Of a stretch of 64,000 nt of DNA, positions 37,988 to 47,453 are shown one piece after another. The stretch covers positions 124,001 through 188,000 of the forward strand of contig NZ_FORP01000012.1 in the NCBI RefSeq assembly GCF_900114035.1, written 5' to 3'. Source of the DNA: Amycolatopsis sacchari (GTDB lineage Bacteria; Actinomycetota; Actinomycetes; Mycobacteriales; Pseudonocardiaceae). The notes below the pieces were generated by a model. That model saw nothing but the letters and a program-made list of their open reading frames with translations. It did no database searches and was not told where the DNA came from. A program made the position numbers and the translations under genes. Positions within the stretch are counted from its first letter, which is position 1; each line of letters opens with the position of its first letter.

Positions 37988-38607
37988 GCCGTGCCCGGCC
38001 CCGCACCAGGCTCAGCCACGCGGCCCTAAGCCGCAGGCCTGGCTCCGAGCCGCCGGGCCGAGCCAGCCGCCGCAAGCGGCGGTCACCGGCGCGCCCACCC
38101 AGCACCACCCAGCTGCGCTGGCGCGAGCCAACCGCCCAGGCCGCGAGCCCCCTGCCAGCCACTGCACCCACCAGCCATGCTGCACTCGGCCTTGCGTCGA
38201 ACTCACCGTGCGGCCTTGAGCCGGGGCACGGCTCCGAGTCGCCGTGCCGCGCCGCCCGGCGACTACCGCCCCGCCGACGCCCCGCCGACGCCCCGGCTCA
38301 GCCGCGGCCCCGAGCCGCCCTCGAGAGCCACCCAAGCCGACCCCGCACCCGGCCCTGCACTGGGCTCAGCCGCCCCCGAGCCGTCCCCGAGAGCCATGCC
38401 GACCTCCGCCGATCCCGCGCCAGGCTCAGCTGCCCCCGACAGTCACGCAGCCGACCTCCGCCGACCCGCGCTCGGTCCCGCACCGGACTCAGCCACCCGC
38501 GAGAGCCACTCCTGCCAACCCCGCGCCCGGCCCAGCACCGGGCCCTGCATCGCCCCCGAGCCGCCCCCGGGAGCCACCCCAGCCACCCCAACCCCAACCC
38601 CCGACCC
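37988..38607. repeat. Degenerate C-rich repeats, no gene assigned
   Basis: About 620 bp of strongly C-rich plus-strand sequence with recurring, imperfect segments such as GGCTCAGCCGCCCCCGAGCC and CCGAGAGCCA every few dozen bases. Open frames occur on both strands but consist of Pro/Ala/Arg low-complexity runs without domains. With the tandem tracts before it, the whole 37629-38607 interval lacks any gene I can support. It ends at the stop of the leftward aldehyde dehydrogenase gene. Confidence 0.6.
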
Positions 38608-40074
38608 TCAACCCCGGAACCAGCCCGACGGGCCGGGCCGCAGGTTCTGGTACACGTGCTTGATCTCCTGGTACTCCCCGAGCCCGGTGGGGCCCAGCTC
38701 GCGGCCGAAGCCGGACTGGCCGAACCCGCCCCATTCGGCCTGGGGGAGGTACGGGTGGTAGTCGTTGATCCACACCGTGCCGTGGCGCAGGCGGTTCGCC
38801 ACCCGCTGCGCCCGCGACGCGTCCATGGTGAACACCGCGCCCGCCAAGCCGTAGTGCGTGTCGTTGGCGATGCGGACCGCGTCGTCCTCGTCCGTGAAGG
38901 TTTCGACCGTCAGCACCGGGCCGAACGACTCCTCGGTCACCGCGAAACCGCCCTGCCGCACGCCGTCGAGCACAGTGGGCAGGTAGTAGTGCCCGCCTGC
39001 CAGGCGCGGATCGGACGGGCGGCGGCCGCCGGTCCGCAGTACCGCGCCCTCCGCGAGCGCCGTCTCGACGTACTTCTCCACCTTCGCCAGGTGTTCCGCC
39101 GAAATCAGCGGCCCCGTCTCGGCCTCCGGGTCGAACGGACCACCCAGCCGGATCCGCTCCGCGCGGCGCACGACCTCGTCCACCAGCTCATCGTGCAACT
39201 CCTCCTGCACGATGAGCCGCGCCCCCGCCGAGCACACCTGCCCCGAATGCAGGAACACGGCTGTCAGCGCGTAGTCCACCGCCGTCTCGAAATCCGCGTC
39301 CGCGAAGACCACGTTCGGGTTCTTGCCGCCCAGCTCCAGCGCGACCTTCTTCACCGTCGCCGCCGCGCTCGCCGCGATCCGCCTGCCCGTCGCCAACCCG
39401 CCGGTGAACGACACCAGGTCCACGTCCGGGTGCTCCGCCAGCGGCGCCCCCACCTCGGCACCGGCACCCAGCACCAGGTTCGCCACCCCCGCGGGCAGCC
39501 CCGCTTCGGTGAGCGTGCTCATCAGCAGGATCGCCGTGTGTGGCGTCAGCTCGCTCGGTTTGAGCACGAACGTGTTGCCCGCGGCCAACGCCGGGGCGAC
39601 CTTCCACGCCACCTGCAACAGCGGGTAGTTCCACGGCGTGATGAGCCCGCACACCCCGACCGGTTCGTACACCACGCGGCTGAGCGCGTCCGGCCCCGCG
39701 TCCACGACCCGCCCGGCGTGCTGCCCCGCGAGCTTGCCGAAGTACCTGAAGCACGCCACGACGTCGGCCAGGTCGTACTCGCTCTCCACCAGCCGCTTCC
39801 CGGTGTCGAGCGACTCGGCGCGGGCGTAGGTGTCGCGGTCGCGCTCCAGCAGCTCCGCCACGCGCAACAGCAGGTCCCCGCGCCGGCTCGCCGGGGTCGA
39901 CGGCCACGGCCCGGAGTCGAAGGCCCGGCGCGCGGCGGCGATCGCGGCCTCGGTGTCCTCGCGGGTGCCTTCGGCGACGGTGCCGACGAGGGAGCCATCG
40001 GCGGGACAGCGGATCTCACGGGTCCGGTGCGCCCGCGGAGCGCGCCACTCCCCGTCGACGAACAACTCCGCCAT
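38608..40074 (-). CDS. NAD(P)+-dependent aldehyde dehydrogenase
   Basis: 488-residue aldehyde dehydrogenase superfamily enzyme close to betaine-aldehyde/amino-aldehyde types. Cofactor segment TPWNYPLLQVAWKVAPALAAGNTFVLKPSELTP, catalytic glutamate motif LELGGKNPN near residue 254, and catalytic cysteine in HSGQVCSAGAR near 288 are all present. The C-terminal PYLPQAEWGGFGQSGFGRELG also fits. The ATG at 40074 is preceded by GGGAGGTGCG. Its substrate is likely a small aldehyde such as betaine or gamma-aminobutyraldehyde, which is inference. The 279-bp upstream gap before dxs (40075-40353) holds divergent promoters; a much longer antisense frame through dxs is not real. Confidence 0.9.
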   Translation of the reverse strand: MAELFVDGEWRAPRAHRTREIRCPADGSLVGTVAEGTREDTEAAIAAARRAFDSGPWPSTPASRRGDLLLRVAELLERDRDTYARAESLDTGKRLVESEYDLADVVACFRYFGKLAGQHAGRVVDAGPDALSRVVYEPVGVCGLITPWNYPLLQVAWKVAPALAAGNTFVLKPSELTPHTAILLMSTLTEAGLPAGVANLVLGAGAEVGAPLAEHPDVDLVSFTGGLATGRRIAASAAATVKKVALELGGKNPNVVFADADFETAVDYALTAVFLHSGQVCSAGARLIVQEELHDELVDEVVRRAERIRLGGPFDPEAETGPLISAEHLAKVEKYVETALAEGAVLRTGGRRPSDPRLAGGHYYLPTVLDGVRQGGFAVTEESFGPVLTVETFTDEDDAVRIANDTHYGLAGAVFTMDASRAQRVANRLRHGTVWINDYHPYLPQAEWGGFGQSGFGRELGPTGLGEYQEIKHVYQNLRPGPSGWFRG

Positions 40075-40353
40075 CGCACCTCCCGCCGGTTGACGTCTTG
40101 ACCGGTTCGGAAGCCTACGTGGCTGGCGCGCTGCCGCCGGAAGGCTGGTGAGAGCGGACACCTTCTCACCGTCCGTGAGCGCACGAGCAGAGTAGGGTGG
40201 CACGTCCGATGAGAATTGGCTCACGGACGGACCACCTTCGTCGCTGGTCCGGGCGTGGGACCGGACGGGCGCCCGGCGCGCGGGCACGGCGAGGGTTTCC
40301 TTGCTCCGTAGACTGAGCGGACGGTCGCAGGATCGATCAGGGTGAGGTGGAAA

Positions 40354-42252
40354 GTGACGTTGCTGGAGTCTGTGCACGGACCGGCCGACCTCAAGCGCAT
40401 GGGGCAGGGCCAGTTGGAGCAGCTGGCGGGTGAGATCCGCGACTTCCTCATCGACCGCGTGCGGCGTGCGGGCGGCCACCTCGGGCCGAACCTCGGTGTG
40501 GTCGAGCTGACGATCGCGCTGCACCGCGTGTTCGACTCCCCCCGTGACGCGATCGTGTGGGACGTGGGGCACCAGAGCTACGTGCACAAGATCGTCACCG
40601 GCAGGCAGGACGGGTTCGACCTGCTCCGGCAGACCGGCGGCGTCGCGGGCTACCCGATCCGCTCCGAGAGCGAGCACGACTTCGTCGAGAACAGCCACGC
40701 CTCGACCGCATTGTCCTATGTGGACGGTCTGTCGAAGGCCTTCGAGCTGGCCGGCGGCGGCAGGCACACGGTGGCCGTCGTCGGTGACGGGGCGCTGACG
40801 GGCGGCATGTGCTGGGAGGCGCTGAACAACATCGCCGCCGAACCCGGCAGGCCCGTCGTCATCGTGGTCAACGACAACGGCCGCTCGTACTCGCCGACGA
40901 TCGGCGGGTTCGCCGAGCACCTCGCGTCGCTGCGCCTGCAGCCCGGCTACGAGCGCGTGCTCGACGGCGGCAAGGAACTGCTGCTGCACACGCCGGTCGT
41001 GGGCCGCCCGATCTACGCGGCGCTGCACGCGGCCAAGGCGGGCATCAAGGACGCGCTGAGCCCGCAGATGATGTTCTCCGACCTGGGCCTGAAGTACCTG
41101 GGCCCGGTGGACGGGCACGACCTCGCGGCGCTGGAGAAGGCGTTCCAGGCGGCGAAGGCCTTCGGTGGCCCGGTCGTCGTGCACGCCGTCACCGAGAAGG
41201 GGCACGGCTACCCGCCCGCCGTGAACCACGAGGCCGACCAGATGCACCAGACCGACCCGATCGACCCCGAGACCGGCCTGCCGAAACCGAAGGGGCGCAG
41301 CTGGACGTCGGTGTTCGCCGACGAGCTGGCGGCCATCGGCGAGGAGCGCGAGGACGTGGTGGCGATCACCGCCGCGATGCTGCGCTCGACCGGTCTGGAC
41401 AAGTTCGCCGAGCGCTTCCCCGACCGCTGGTACGACGTGGGCATCGCCGAGCAGCACGCCGTCACGTCCGCCGCCGGGCTGGCGATGGGCGGTCTGCACC
41501 CGGTGGTCGCGGTGTACTCGACGTTCCTGAACCGCGCGTTCGACCAGGTGCTGATGGACGTGGCGCTGCACCGGCAGCCGGTCACGCTCGTGCTGGACCG
41601 CGCGGGGATCACGGGGCCGGACGGCCCGAGCCACCACGGCATGTGGGACCTGTCGCTGCTGGGCATGGTGCCGGGCATGCGGGTCGCCGCACCGCGCGAC
41701 GCGCAGACGCTGCGCGAGGAACTGCGGGAGGCCATCGCCGTGTCCGACGGGCCGACGGCGCTGCGGTTCTCCAAGGGGAGCGTCGTGGAGTCGGTGCCCA
41801 CCGTCGAGCGGCAGGGCGTGGTCGACGTGCTGCGCAAGCCGGAGGACGGCGCGGACGTGCTGCTCGTGGCGGTCGGCGCGTTCGCGAAGCTCGGGCTGGA
41901 GGCGGCGGAGCGGCTGGCGGACCAGGGCATCGCGGTGACGGTCGCCGACCCGCGCTGGGTGGTGCCGGTGCCGCAGGAGCTGGTGACGCTCGCGAAGGCG
42001 CACAGGCTCGTCGTGACGGTCGAGGACAGCGGGCGGCACGGCGGCTTCGGCTCGGCGCTGGCGGCCGCGCTGCGGGACGCCGAATGCGACGTGCCGCTGC
42101 GGGACCTGGCGGTGCCGCAGCGGTTCCACGAGCACGGCTCGCGCGAGGAGGTGCTAGCCAGGATCGGCCTGACGGCGCAGGACGTGGCGCGCCGGGTGAC
42201 CGAGTGGGCGGCGAACCTGGTGCTCGACCCGCAGCCCGAACCGGCGGAGTGA
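40354..42252 (+). CDS. dxs: 1-deoxy-D-xylulose-5-phosphate synthase
   Basis: 632-residue thiamine-diphosphate enzyme forming DXP from pyruvate and glyceraldehyde 3-phosphate, the first step of the MEP isoprenoid pathway. It has [34 protein letters not shown], the ThDP site [35 protein letters not shown], and the transketolase pyrimidine-domain [23 protein letters not shown] with the catalytic glutamate. The C-terminal transketolase domain ends before residue 632. GTG at 40354, preceded by GAGGTGG, is chosen over the GTG 12 bp earlier. dxs follows the same conserved block in mycobacteria (from memory Rv2682c), although here several genes intervene differently. Confidence 0.96.
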   Translation: MTLLESVHGPADLKRMGQGQLEQLAGEIRDFLIDRVRRAGGHLGPNLGVVELTIALHRVFDSPRDAIVWDVGHQSYVHKIVTGRQDGFDLLRQTGGVAGYPIRSESEHDFVENSHASTALSYVDGLSKAFELAGGGRHTVAVVGDGALTGGMCWEALNNIAAEPGRPVVIVVNDNGRSYSPTIGGFAEHLASLRLQPGYERVLDGGKELLLHTPVVGRPIYAALHAAKAGIKDALSPQMMFSDLGLKYLGPVDGHDLAALEKAFQAAKAFGGPVVVHAVTEKGHGYPPAVNHEADQMHQTDPIDPETGLPKPKGRSWTSVFADELAAIGEEREDVVAITAAMLRSTGLDKFAERFPDRWYDVGIAEQHAVTSAAGLAMGGLHPVVAVYSTFLNRAFDQVLMDVALHRQPVTLVLDRAGITGPDGPSHHGMWDLSLLGMVPGMRVAAPRDAQTLREELREAIAVSDGPTALRFSKGSVVESVPTVERQGVVDVLRKPEDGADVLLVAVGAFAKLGLEAAERLADQGIAVTVADPRWVVPVPQELVTLAKAHRLVVTVEDSGRHGGFGSALAAALRDAECDVPLRDLAVPQRFHEHGSREEVLARIGLTAQDVARRVTEWAANLVLDPQPEPAE

Positions 42253-42373
42253 GCTGCCCCCCGGGGACGGGCGGGGTCGCGGTGGTGCTCGGTGGTCTGG
42301 ACCGCGGGGTGCTGCCGGGTCCTGCGCTGGGGGCGGGAGCCCGCCTGGCATCGATGGGTCGCGTGGGTTCTGA

Positions 42374-42745
42374 CCGGCGGTGCCCGGGGTTGGGTCGGTG
42401 GCGGCCCCCGCCCGGTGCGGGTGGCGGGAGCCGGTGGCCTTGATGGTCTGGCGGGTGCTGCCCGGGGTTGGGTCGGTGGCGGAGCCCACCCGGTGCGGGC
42501 GGCGGAAGCGGTGGCCTTGATGGCCTGACCGGCGGGTGCCGCCCGGGGTTGAGTCGGTGGCGGGGAGTCCGCCCGGTGCGGGCGGCGGAAGCGGCGGCCT
42601 TGATGGCCTGACCGGCGGGTGCCGCCCGGGGTTGGGTCGGTGGAGGGAGCCGCCAGGCATTGGCGAGTCGCCGGGGGCCAAACCGGCGGTGCGCAGGGTG
42701 GGCCGGTGGCGGCCCCCGCCCAGTGCGGGCGGCGGGAGCCGGTGG
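42374..42745. repeat. About 80-bp imperfect minisatellite
   Basis: Four clear copies, and a decayed fifth, of a unit around GGTTGGGTCGGTGG found at 42388, 42466, 42547 and 42630 (spacing 78, 81 and 83 bp). Each unit contains the C-rich/G-rich core with GCCCGGTGCGGG and GGCCTTGATGG. They fill most of the 519 bp between dxs and the NCS1 permease stop; I see no gene there. G-rich on the plus strand, it could form secondary structures. Confidence 0.8.
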
Positions 42746-42771
42746 CCCGGCTGCCGGGCTGGGCCGAGAGA

Positions 42772-44364
42772 TCACGGCAGGACGTGGGCTCCGCTCCGGT
42801 CCGTGCTCAGGCACAGTGAGCAGATCGTCCCGCCGGTGGCGCTCGTCAGGACGTCCGGGCGTTCGTAGGGTTCGCCGCAGACGACGCAGTCGTACGGGGT
42901 GGCGCTCGGGTTGCCGTCCGCGGACAGGCGGGGTTCCGCGATCCCGTCGTCCGCGCGGCGCAGGTAGTAGCGGCCGCGCGTGACGACGGCCATCAGCGGG
43001 GTCACCACCACCGCGACGCCGACCGCGACCAGTGGCGAATACGGTTTCAGCGCCTCGCCGAAGAGTCCGAAGTAGACGGCGATCGACAGCAGCGACGACG
43101 CCAGGAACGCCACCACGCCAACGGGATTCACCGCGTACAGCATGCCCCGGCGGAACTCGGGCAGCTTCGGCGACAACTTGAGCACGTACTTGTTCACCGC
43201 GATGTCCGTCGCCACCGTGACGACCCACGCGATCGCGCAGTTGGAGTAGAAGCTCAGCACGTTGTTGAGGAAGCTGAACATGTTCGCCTCCATCAGCACC
43301 AGCGAGAACGACAGGTTCACCAGCACGAACACCAGCCGCCCCGGGTAGCGCCTCGTGACGCGCGTGAACGAGTTGGTCCACGCCAGCGAGCCCGAGTACG
43401 CGTTCGTGACGTTGATCTTCACCTGGCTCAGCACCACCAGCACCAGCGCGAGCGGCACCACCAGCCACCCCGGCATGAGCTGCTTGAACACCCCGGTGAA
43501 CTGCTCGATCGGCTCCACGGCCGCCGCCGAACCCACCGCGTCCAGCACGTACACCGCCATGAACACGCCGATCGCCTGCTTCACCGCGCCGAACACCACC
43601 CACCCCGGCCCGGCCAGCACCACCGACGTCCACCACGCCCGCCGGTTCTCCGCCGTGCGCGGCGGCATGAACCGCAGGTAGTCGATCTGCTCGCCGATCT
43701 GCCCCATCAGCGACAGGCACACGCCCGCGCCCAGCATCACCGCCGCCGTGCTCACCCCCGATCCGTGGGACAGCCACCGCTGCACCGAGTCCGGGTCCTT
43801 CACCACGAGGAACACCAGCGGCGCCACCATCAGCAGGATCCACAACGGGTTCGTCCAGCTCTGCAGCTTGGCCAGCGCCTTCATCCCGTACACCACGAGC
43901 GGGATGATGACCAAAGTGGACAGCAGGTAGCCGAGCCACAACGGCAGGCCGAGCGCGTACTTCAGCCCCTGCGCCATGATCGAGCCTTCGGTGGCGAAGA
44001 AGATGAAGGTGAAGCTGGCGAAGATGACGCTCGTCAGCACCGACCCGTAGTAGCCGAAGCCGGAGCCCCGCGTGATGAGGTCCAGGTCGATGTTGTAGCG
44101 CGCCCCGTAGTAGGCCAGCGGGAACCCGCTGACGAAGATGATCACCGCGGCGACGGCGATCGCGAGCAGGGCGTTGCCCGTGCCGTGCGTCAGCCCGATC
44201 CCCGCGCCGATCGAGAAGTCCGCCATGTAGGCGATCCCGCCGAGTGCGGAGGCGCCGACGACCGCCGGGGTCCAGCGCCGGTAGCTCCGCGGCGCGAACC
44301 GGAGTGTGTAGTCTTCGAGGGTTTCCTTGGCCTGGCGCTTCGGAAGCGTTTCTTCGACCGTCAC
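42772..44364 (-). CDS. NCS1-family cytosine/purine-type permease with C-terminal Zn-ribbon-like tail
   Basis: 530-residue member of the nucleobase:cation symporter-1 family. Start ETLEDYTLRFAPRSYRRWTPAVVGASALGGIAYMADFSIGAGIGLTHGTGNAL is typical, and about 12 helices follow, including YNIDLDLITRGSGFGYYGSVLTSVIFASFTFIFFATEGSIMAQGL. Substrate may be a nucleobase, allantoin or related compound. Unusually, residues about 490-530 carry YDCVVCGEPYERPDVL and GGTICSLCLS, two CxxC pairs spaced like a zinc ribbon, after the last helix. The GTG start lacks a strong ribosome site. It runs in the same direction as the tetR gene 104 bp upstream, with a 7-bp inverted repeat at 44366-44391 in the gap. Confidence 0.87.
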   Translation of the reverse strand: MTVEETLPKRQAKETLEDYTLRFAPRSYRRWTPAVVGASALGGIAYMADFSIGAGIGLTHGTGNALLAIAVAAVIIFVSGFPLAYYGARYNIDLDLITRGSGFGYYGSVLTSVIFASFTFIFFATEGSIMAQGLKYALGLPLWLGYLLSTLVIIPLVVYGMKALAKLQSWTNPLWILLMVAPLVFLVVKDPDSVQRWLSHGSGVSTAAVMLGAGVCLSLMGQIGEQIDYLRFMPPRTAENRRAWWTSVVLAGPGWVVFGAVKQAIGVFMAVYVLDAVGSAAAVEPIEQFTGVFKQLMPGWLVVPLALVLVVLSQVKINVTNAYSGSLAWTNSFTRVTRRYPGRLVFVLVNLSFSLVLMEANMFSFLNNVLSFYSNCAIAWVVTVATDIAVNKYVLKLSPKLPEFRRGMLYAVNPVGVVAFLASSLLSIAVYFGLFGEALKPYSPLVAVGVAVVVTPLMAVVTRGRYYLRRADDGIAEPRLSADGNPSATPYDCVVCGEPYERPDVLTSATGGTICSLCLSTDRSGAHVLP

Positions 44365-44468
44365 GAACAGCGACGGTAGGATGACGCTGTTTCCGCTCGA
44401 CGCCCTTTTCGTGACGGCGGGGTTACTTCACCGTTCCTGTCCACAAGGGACGGTCACGGGGTCCCTGC

Positions 44469-45182
44469 CTACCGGGTGATGCTGTCGAGCACCAGGTCGA
44501 GGGTGAAGTCGAAACGCTCGTGTCCGCTGCCGGACGTCAGTTCGGCGGCGTGCTCCCTGGTGTGGGGAAACCGGTCGGCCGGCAGGGAGCCGAGGCGTCG
44601 GAGGAGTTCGCCGCGGCTGAGGACCCATTCGTCGTCCGGGTCGGTCTGCCGGACGCGGACCAGGGACAGCTCGAGGGCGTAGGCGGCGACGTAGAGGGAC
44701 AGGGAATCCATGGCCCAGGCGGCGGTCTGGGGCGGTATTCCGCCGGCGAGCAGGATCGCCAGGATCGCTTCGCTGACGCGCAGGGTCTCCAGGTTGGTGG
44801 GGACGGCCGCGAGCGCGGCGCGGGAGATGCCGGGGTAGCGCAGGTACTGGTCGCGCATCTGGCCGTACACCTGCCGGATCTGGTCGCGCCACCGGTCCGG
44901 GTCGGGTTCGGGCAGCACGAGCTCGGAGCAGAGCCGTCCGATGATCAGGTCGTCGATGTCGGCCTTGTTGACCACGTGCTTGTACAGCGACGAAGGGCTG
45001 ACTCCGAGTTCGGCGGTGATGGCGCGGATCGTCAGCGCGTCGTAGCCCTGGGTCTCCACCACGTGCAGGGCGGCGTCGACGATCCGCTCGACTGTGAGCG
45101 GCTCCCGGCGCGGCTCCTGCGGTGCGGAGGTGGGGGCCTGCAGGTGCCGGGCTGCGCGCCGCGCCCTCGGATCTCGTGCCAC
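44469..45182 (-). CDS. TetR-family transcriptional repressor
   Basis: 237-residue regulator. The HTH lies at about residues 40-75 (ALTIRAITAELGVSPSSLYKHVVNKADIDDLI). The rest (from about 90) resembles the TetR_C ligand-binding domain (DRWRDQIRQVYGQMRDQYLRYPGISRAALAAV). It is divergent from an SDR-MFS operon across an 79-bp gap containing a promoter and palindromes described separately. The likely model is repression of both, relieved by a small molecule that is the substrate of the exporter; this is inference. GTG start. Confidence 0.92.
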   Translation of the reverse strand: MARDPRARRAARHLQAPTSAPQEPRREPLTVERIVDAALHVVETQGYDALTIRAITAELGVSPSSLYKHVVNKADIDDLIIGRLCSELVLPEPDPDRWRDQIRQVYGQMRDQYLRYPGISRAALAAVPTNLETLRVSEAILAILLAGGIPPQTAAWAMDSLSLYVAAYALELSLVRVRQTDPDDEWVLSRGELLRRLGSLPADRFPHTREHAAELTSGSGHERFDFTLDLVLDSITR

Positions 45183-45195
45183 AGGGGGATCCTAG

Positions 45196-45225
45196 TTGAC
45201 TAAGTTCTCGCCGGAGAACTATGTT
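45196..45225 (+). promoter_or_regulatory. Promoter of the SDR-MFS operon with TetR operator
   Basis: A near-consensus SigA promoter: TTGACT at 45196-45201, an 18-bp spacer, and TATGTT at 45220-45225, about 36 bp before the SDR start. The spacer is filled by a perfect 7-bp inverted repeat AGTTCTC/GAGAACT (45203-45209 and 45214-45220). A second palindrome, GAACT-T-AGTTC at 45236-45246, lies at the expected transcription start zone. AGTTCTC occurs in both, making this the obvious TetR binding region. Confidence 0.72.
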
Positions 45226-45261
45226 CGCCTTTGACGAACTTAGTTCTCCGACTGGAGCACC

Positions 45262-45993
45262 ATGCCTCTCAAGACCGCTTTGATCACCGGGGTCAGCCGC
45301 CCGGCCGGGCTCGGCTTCGCCGTGGCCGGCCAGCTCGCCGAGCTGGGCTTCCACGTCGTCCTCACGGCACGCGACCGGGCTGCGGCGGAGCCGCTGGCCG
45401 CCCGGTTGCGCCAGGACGGGTACGCGGCCACGGCCCTGCGCCTGGACCTGTCCGACCGGGCCGGCATGGACGAGGCCGCCGGCTACCTCACCCGGACCTT
45501 CGGCCACCTCGACGTCCTGATCAACAACGCCGCGGCCATGCCCGACTTCCAAACCCTGACCGTGCTGGATGCCGACATGGACGCGGTGCGTTCCGCCATG
45601 GAGGTCTCCCTGATCGGGCCGTGGGCACTGACCCAGGCGCTGTTCCCGCTGCTGACCGCCGCACCCGCGGCCCGGATCGTGAACGTCTCCAGCCTGGCCG
45701 CCCTCCAGATCGCCACCGGACTGGACCTCGGCGCGCCGCTGCGCTCCCCGGCGTATTCGATGGCCAAGTTCATGCTCAACACCCTGACCGCCGTGTTCGC
45801 CCGCGCCCTGGCCGGCACCCCGATCCTGGTCAACGCCGTCGAGCCCGGCAACACCGCCACCCACCCCGAACGCGGCGACGACGACAACGACCGGCCCGCT
45901 GCGGAAAGCGCGCGAGGCGTGGTCTGGGCCGCCACCCTGGGCCCCGACGGGCCCAGCGGCGGGCTCTTCCGCGACGGGAAGCCGTTGTCTTGA
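45262..45993 (+). CDS. Short-chain dehydrogenase/reductase
   Basis: 243-residue classical SDR with Rossmann fold. The cofactor site is ALITGVSRPAGLGFAV with the TGxxxxxxG variant, then LDVLINNAAAM, the catalytic serine in IVNVSSLAAL, and YSMAKFMLN giving YxxxK. The C-terminal EPGNTATHPERG reflects the PG motif after the catalytic tyrosine. It has NADPH or NADH-dependent oxidoreductase activity toward an unknown alcohol or ketone. A GGAG lies 4 nt upstream of the ATG. Its stop overlaps the TTG start of the MFS transporter by 4 nt (TTGA), so they form an operon governed by the divergent TetR regulator. Confidence 0.92.
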   Translation: MPLKTALITGVSRPAGLGFAVAGQLAELGFHVVLTARDRAAAEPLAARLRQDGYAATALRLDLSDRAGMDEAAGYLTRTFGHLDVLINNAAAMPDFQTLTVLDADMDAVRSAMEVSLIGPWALTQALFPLLTAAPAARIVNVSSLAALQIATGLDLGAPLRSPAYSMAKFMLNTLTAVFARALAGTPILVNAVEPGNTATHPERGDDDNDRPAAESARGVVWAATLGPDGPSGGLFRDGKPLS

Positions 45994-47453
45994 CCCGGCC
46001 CGCACACCGCTGGTGGATCCTGGCCGTCATCTGCCTGGCCCAGCTGATGGACGTGCTCGATGTCACGATCGTGAACATCGCCCTGCCGCACGCCCAGCAG
46101 GACCTCGGCTTCTCGGTCGGCGACCGGCAGTGGATCGTGACCGCCTACTCGCTGACCTTCGGCAGCCTGCTGCTGTTGTCCGGCCGCGTCTGCGACCTGG
46201 TCGGACGGCGGGTGATGTTCCTGACCGGCCTGATCGCTTTCGCCGCCGCCTCGGCACTGGGCGGCGCCGCACCCGACTTCGAGGTCCTCGTCACCGCCCG
46301 CGCGCTGCAGGGCGCGGCAGGCGCGATGCTCGCCCCCGCCGCGCTCTCCCTGCTCTCGACGACCTTCACGCAGGCCGGGGAACGCGCCACCGCGTTCGCC
46401 GTTTTCGGCGGCGTCTCCGGCTCGGGCGCCGCGGTCGGCATGCTGCTCGGCGGCATCCTCACCGAATTCCTCGACTGGCGCTTCACGCTGTACGCCAACG
46501 TCGCCATCAGCCTCGTCGCCCTGATCGGTGCCGCCACCCTCATCCCGCGCCAGACCAGGACCGGGAACCGGCCGCGGCTGGACGTCCCCGGCACGCTCAT
46601 CGCGTGCGCGGCGATGTTCGGCATCGTCTACGGCTTCGCGAGCGTCGAATCACACTCCTGGACCACCCCGGACACCTGGGGCTTCCTCGCCGGAGGCGTG
46701 GTCCTGCTCGCCGTGTTCGCCTGGTGGCAGACCCGCGCCGCGCACCCGCTGCTGCCACCGCGCGTCCTCCTCGACCGCACGCGCGGCGGCGCCAACCTGG
46801 CGATCTTCATCGGCGGCATCGGCCTGTTCGGCGCGTTCCTGTTCCTGAACTACTACCTGCAGCAGGTCCTGCGTTATTCGCCGGTGGTGACCGGCCTCGC
46901 GTTCCTGCCCATGGTCGCCACCCTCGTGCTCGCCGGAGGAGTGTGCACCACCCAGCTCTACCCCCGCCTTGGCGCGAAACTCCCGGTCACGGCCGGCATG
47001 CTCATCGCGGCGGGGGCGCTCGCCTGGCTGACCGGCATCGGCCCCGCCAGCTCCTACGCCACGAGCGTCCTGGGTCCGCTGATGCTCTTCGGCGTCGGAG
47101 TCGGTGCCACCATCGCCCCGGCCATGAACGCCGGCACCACCGGCGTCCAGCCGCAGGACGCCGGCATCGCCTCGGCCACGGTCAACGTCGCCCAGCAGAT
47201 CGGCGGCTCCATCGGCACCGCGCTGCTCAACTCGCTCGCCGCCGCCGCGCTGGCCGGGTACCTGGCCGGCAAGGACGGCACCAGCCAGGCCGTCCAGGTG
47301 GACGCGGCGATCCACGGTTACACGGTGGCCTTCTGGTGTTCGAGCGCGATCTTCGCCGGTGGTGCCGTGGCCTGCGGCCTGATCCTGCGAGCCGGCAAGC
47401 CCGAACCCGCTGGGCGGACCGAATACCAGGTCAGCGCAGGGAGAGCAGGCTGA
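45990..47453 (+). CDS. MFS drug/H+ antiporter, DHA2 (EmrB/QacA) type
   Basis: 487-residue 14-helix proton-driven efflux pump. Signature first loop: [29 protein letters not shown] with the acidic residue in motif D1, then [52 protein letters not shown] and the later [23 protein letters not shown]. The TTG at 45990 overlaps the SDR stop, which matches the start of the conserved protein. Together with the SDR and TetR genes it would form an inducible export/detoxification module. Its last 23 bp overlap the convergent agmatinase-like gene. Confidence 0.92.
   Translation: MTRPAHRWWILAVICLAQLMDVLDVTIVNIALPHAQQDLGFSVGDRQWIVTAYSLTFGSLLLLSGRVCDLVGRRVMFLTGLIAFAAASALGGAAPDFEVLVTARALQGAAGAMLAPAALSLLSTTFTQAGERATAFAVFGGVSGSGAAVGMLLGGILTEFLDWRFTLYANVAISLVALIGAATLIPRQTRTGNRPRLDVPGTLIACAAMFGIVYGFASVESHSWTTPDTWGFLAGGVVLLAVFAWWQTRAAHPLLPPRVLLDRTRGGANLAIFIGGIGLFGAFLFLNYYLQQVLRYSPVVTGLAFLPMVATLVLAGGVCTTQLYPRLGAKLPVTAGMLIAAGALAWLTGIGPASSYATSVLGPLMLFGVGVGATIAPAMNAGTTGVQPQDAGIASATVNVAQQIGGSIGTALLNSLAAAALAGYLAGKDGTSQAVQVDAAIHGYTVAFWCSSAIFAGGAVACGLILRAGKPEPAGRTEYQVSAGRAG

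Noticed and set aside
37702..40101. A 799-codon plus-strand frame across the minisatellites
   Set aside because: It is low-complexity Arg/Pro/Ala sequence, changes repeat phase with the 31-bp units and runs antisense to the aldehyde dehydrogenase gene.
38608..42135. A 1175-codon minus-strand open frame running through dxs into the aldehyde dehydrogenase gene
   Set aside because: Only the last 488 codons match aldehyde dehydrogenase; the upstream part is antisense to dxs and shows GC-driven Arg/Val/His-rich translation without domains.
44366..44391. AACAGCG/CGCTGTT inverted repeat before the NCS1 permease as a definite operator
   Set aside because: Seven base pairs with a 12-nt gap is too weak to separate an operator from a weak terminator or chance; noted only in the gene entry.
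45231..45989. A longer MFS start covering the SDR gene in another frame
   Set aside because: The SDR frame has the TGxxxxxxG and YxxxK motifs; MFS homology begins at the TTG at 45990.
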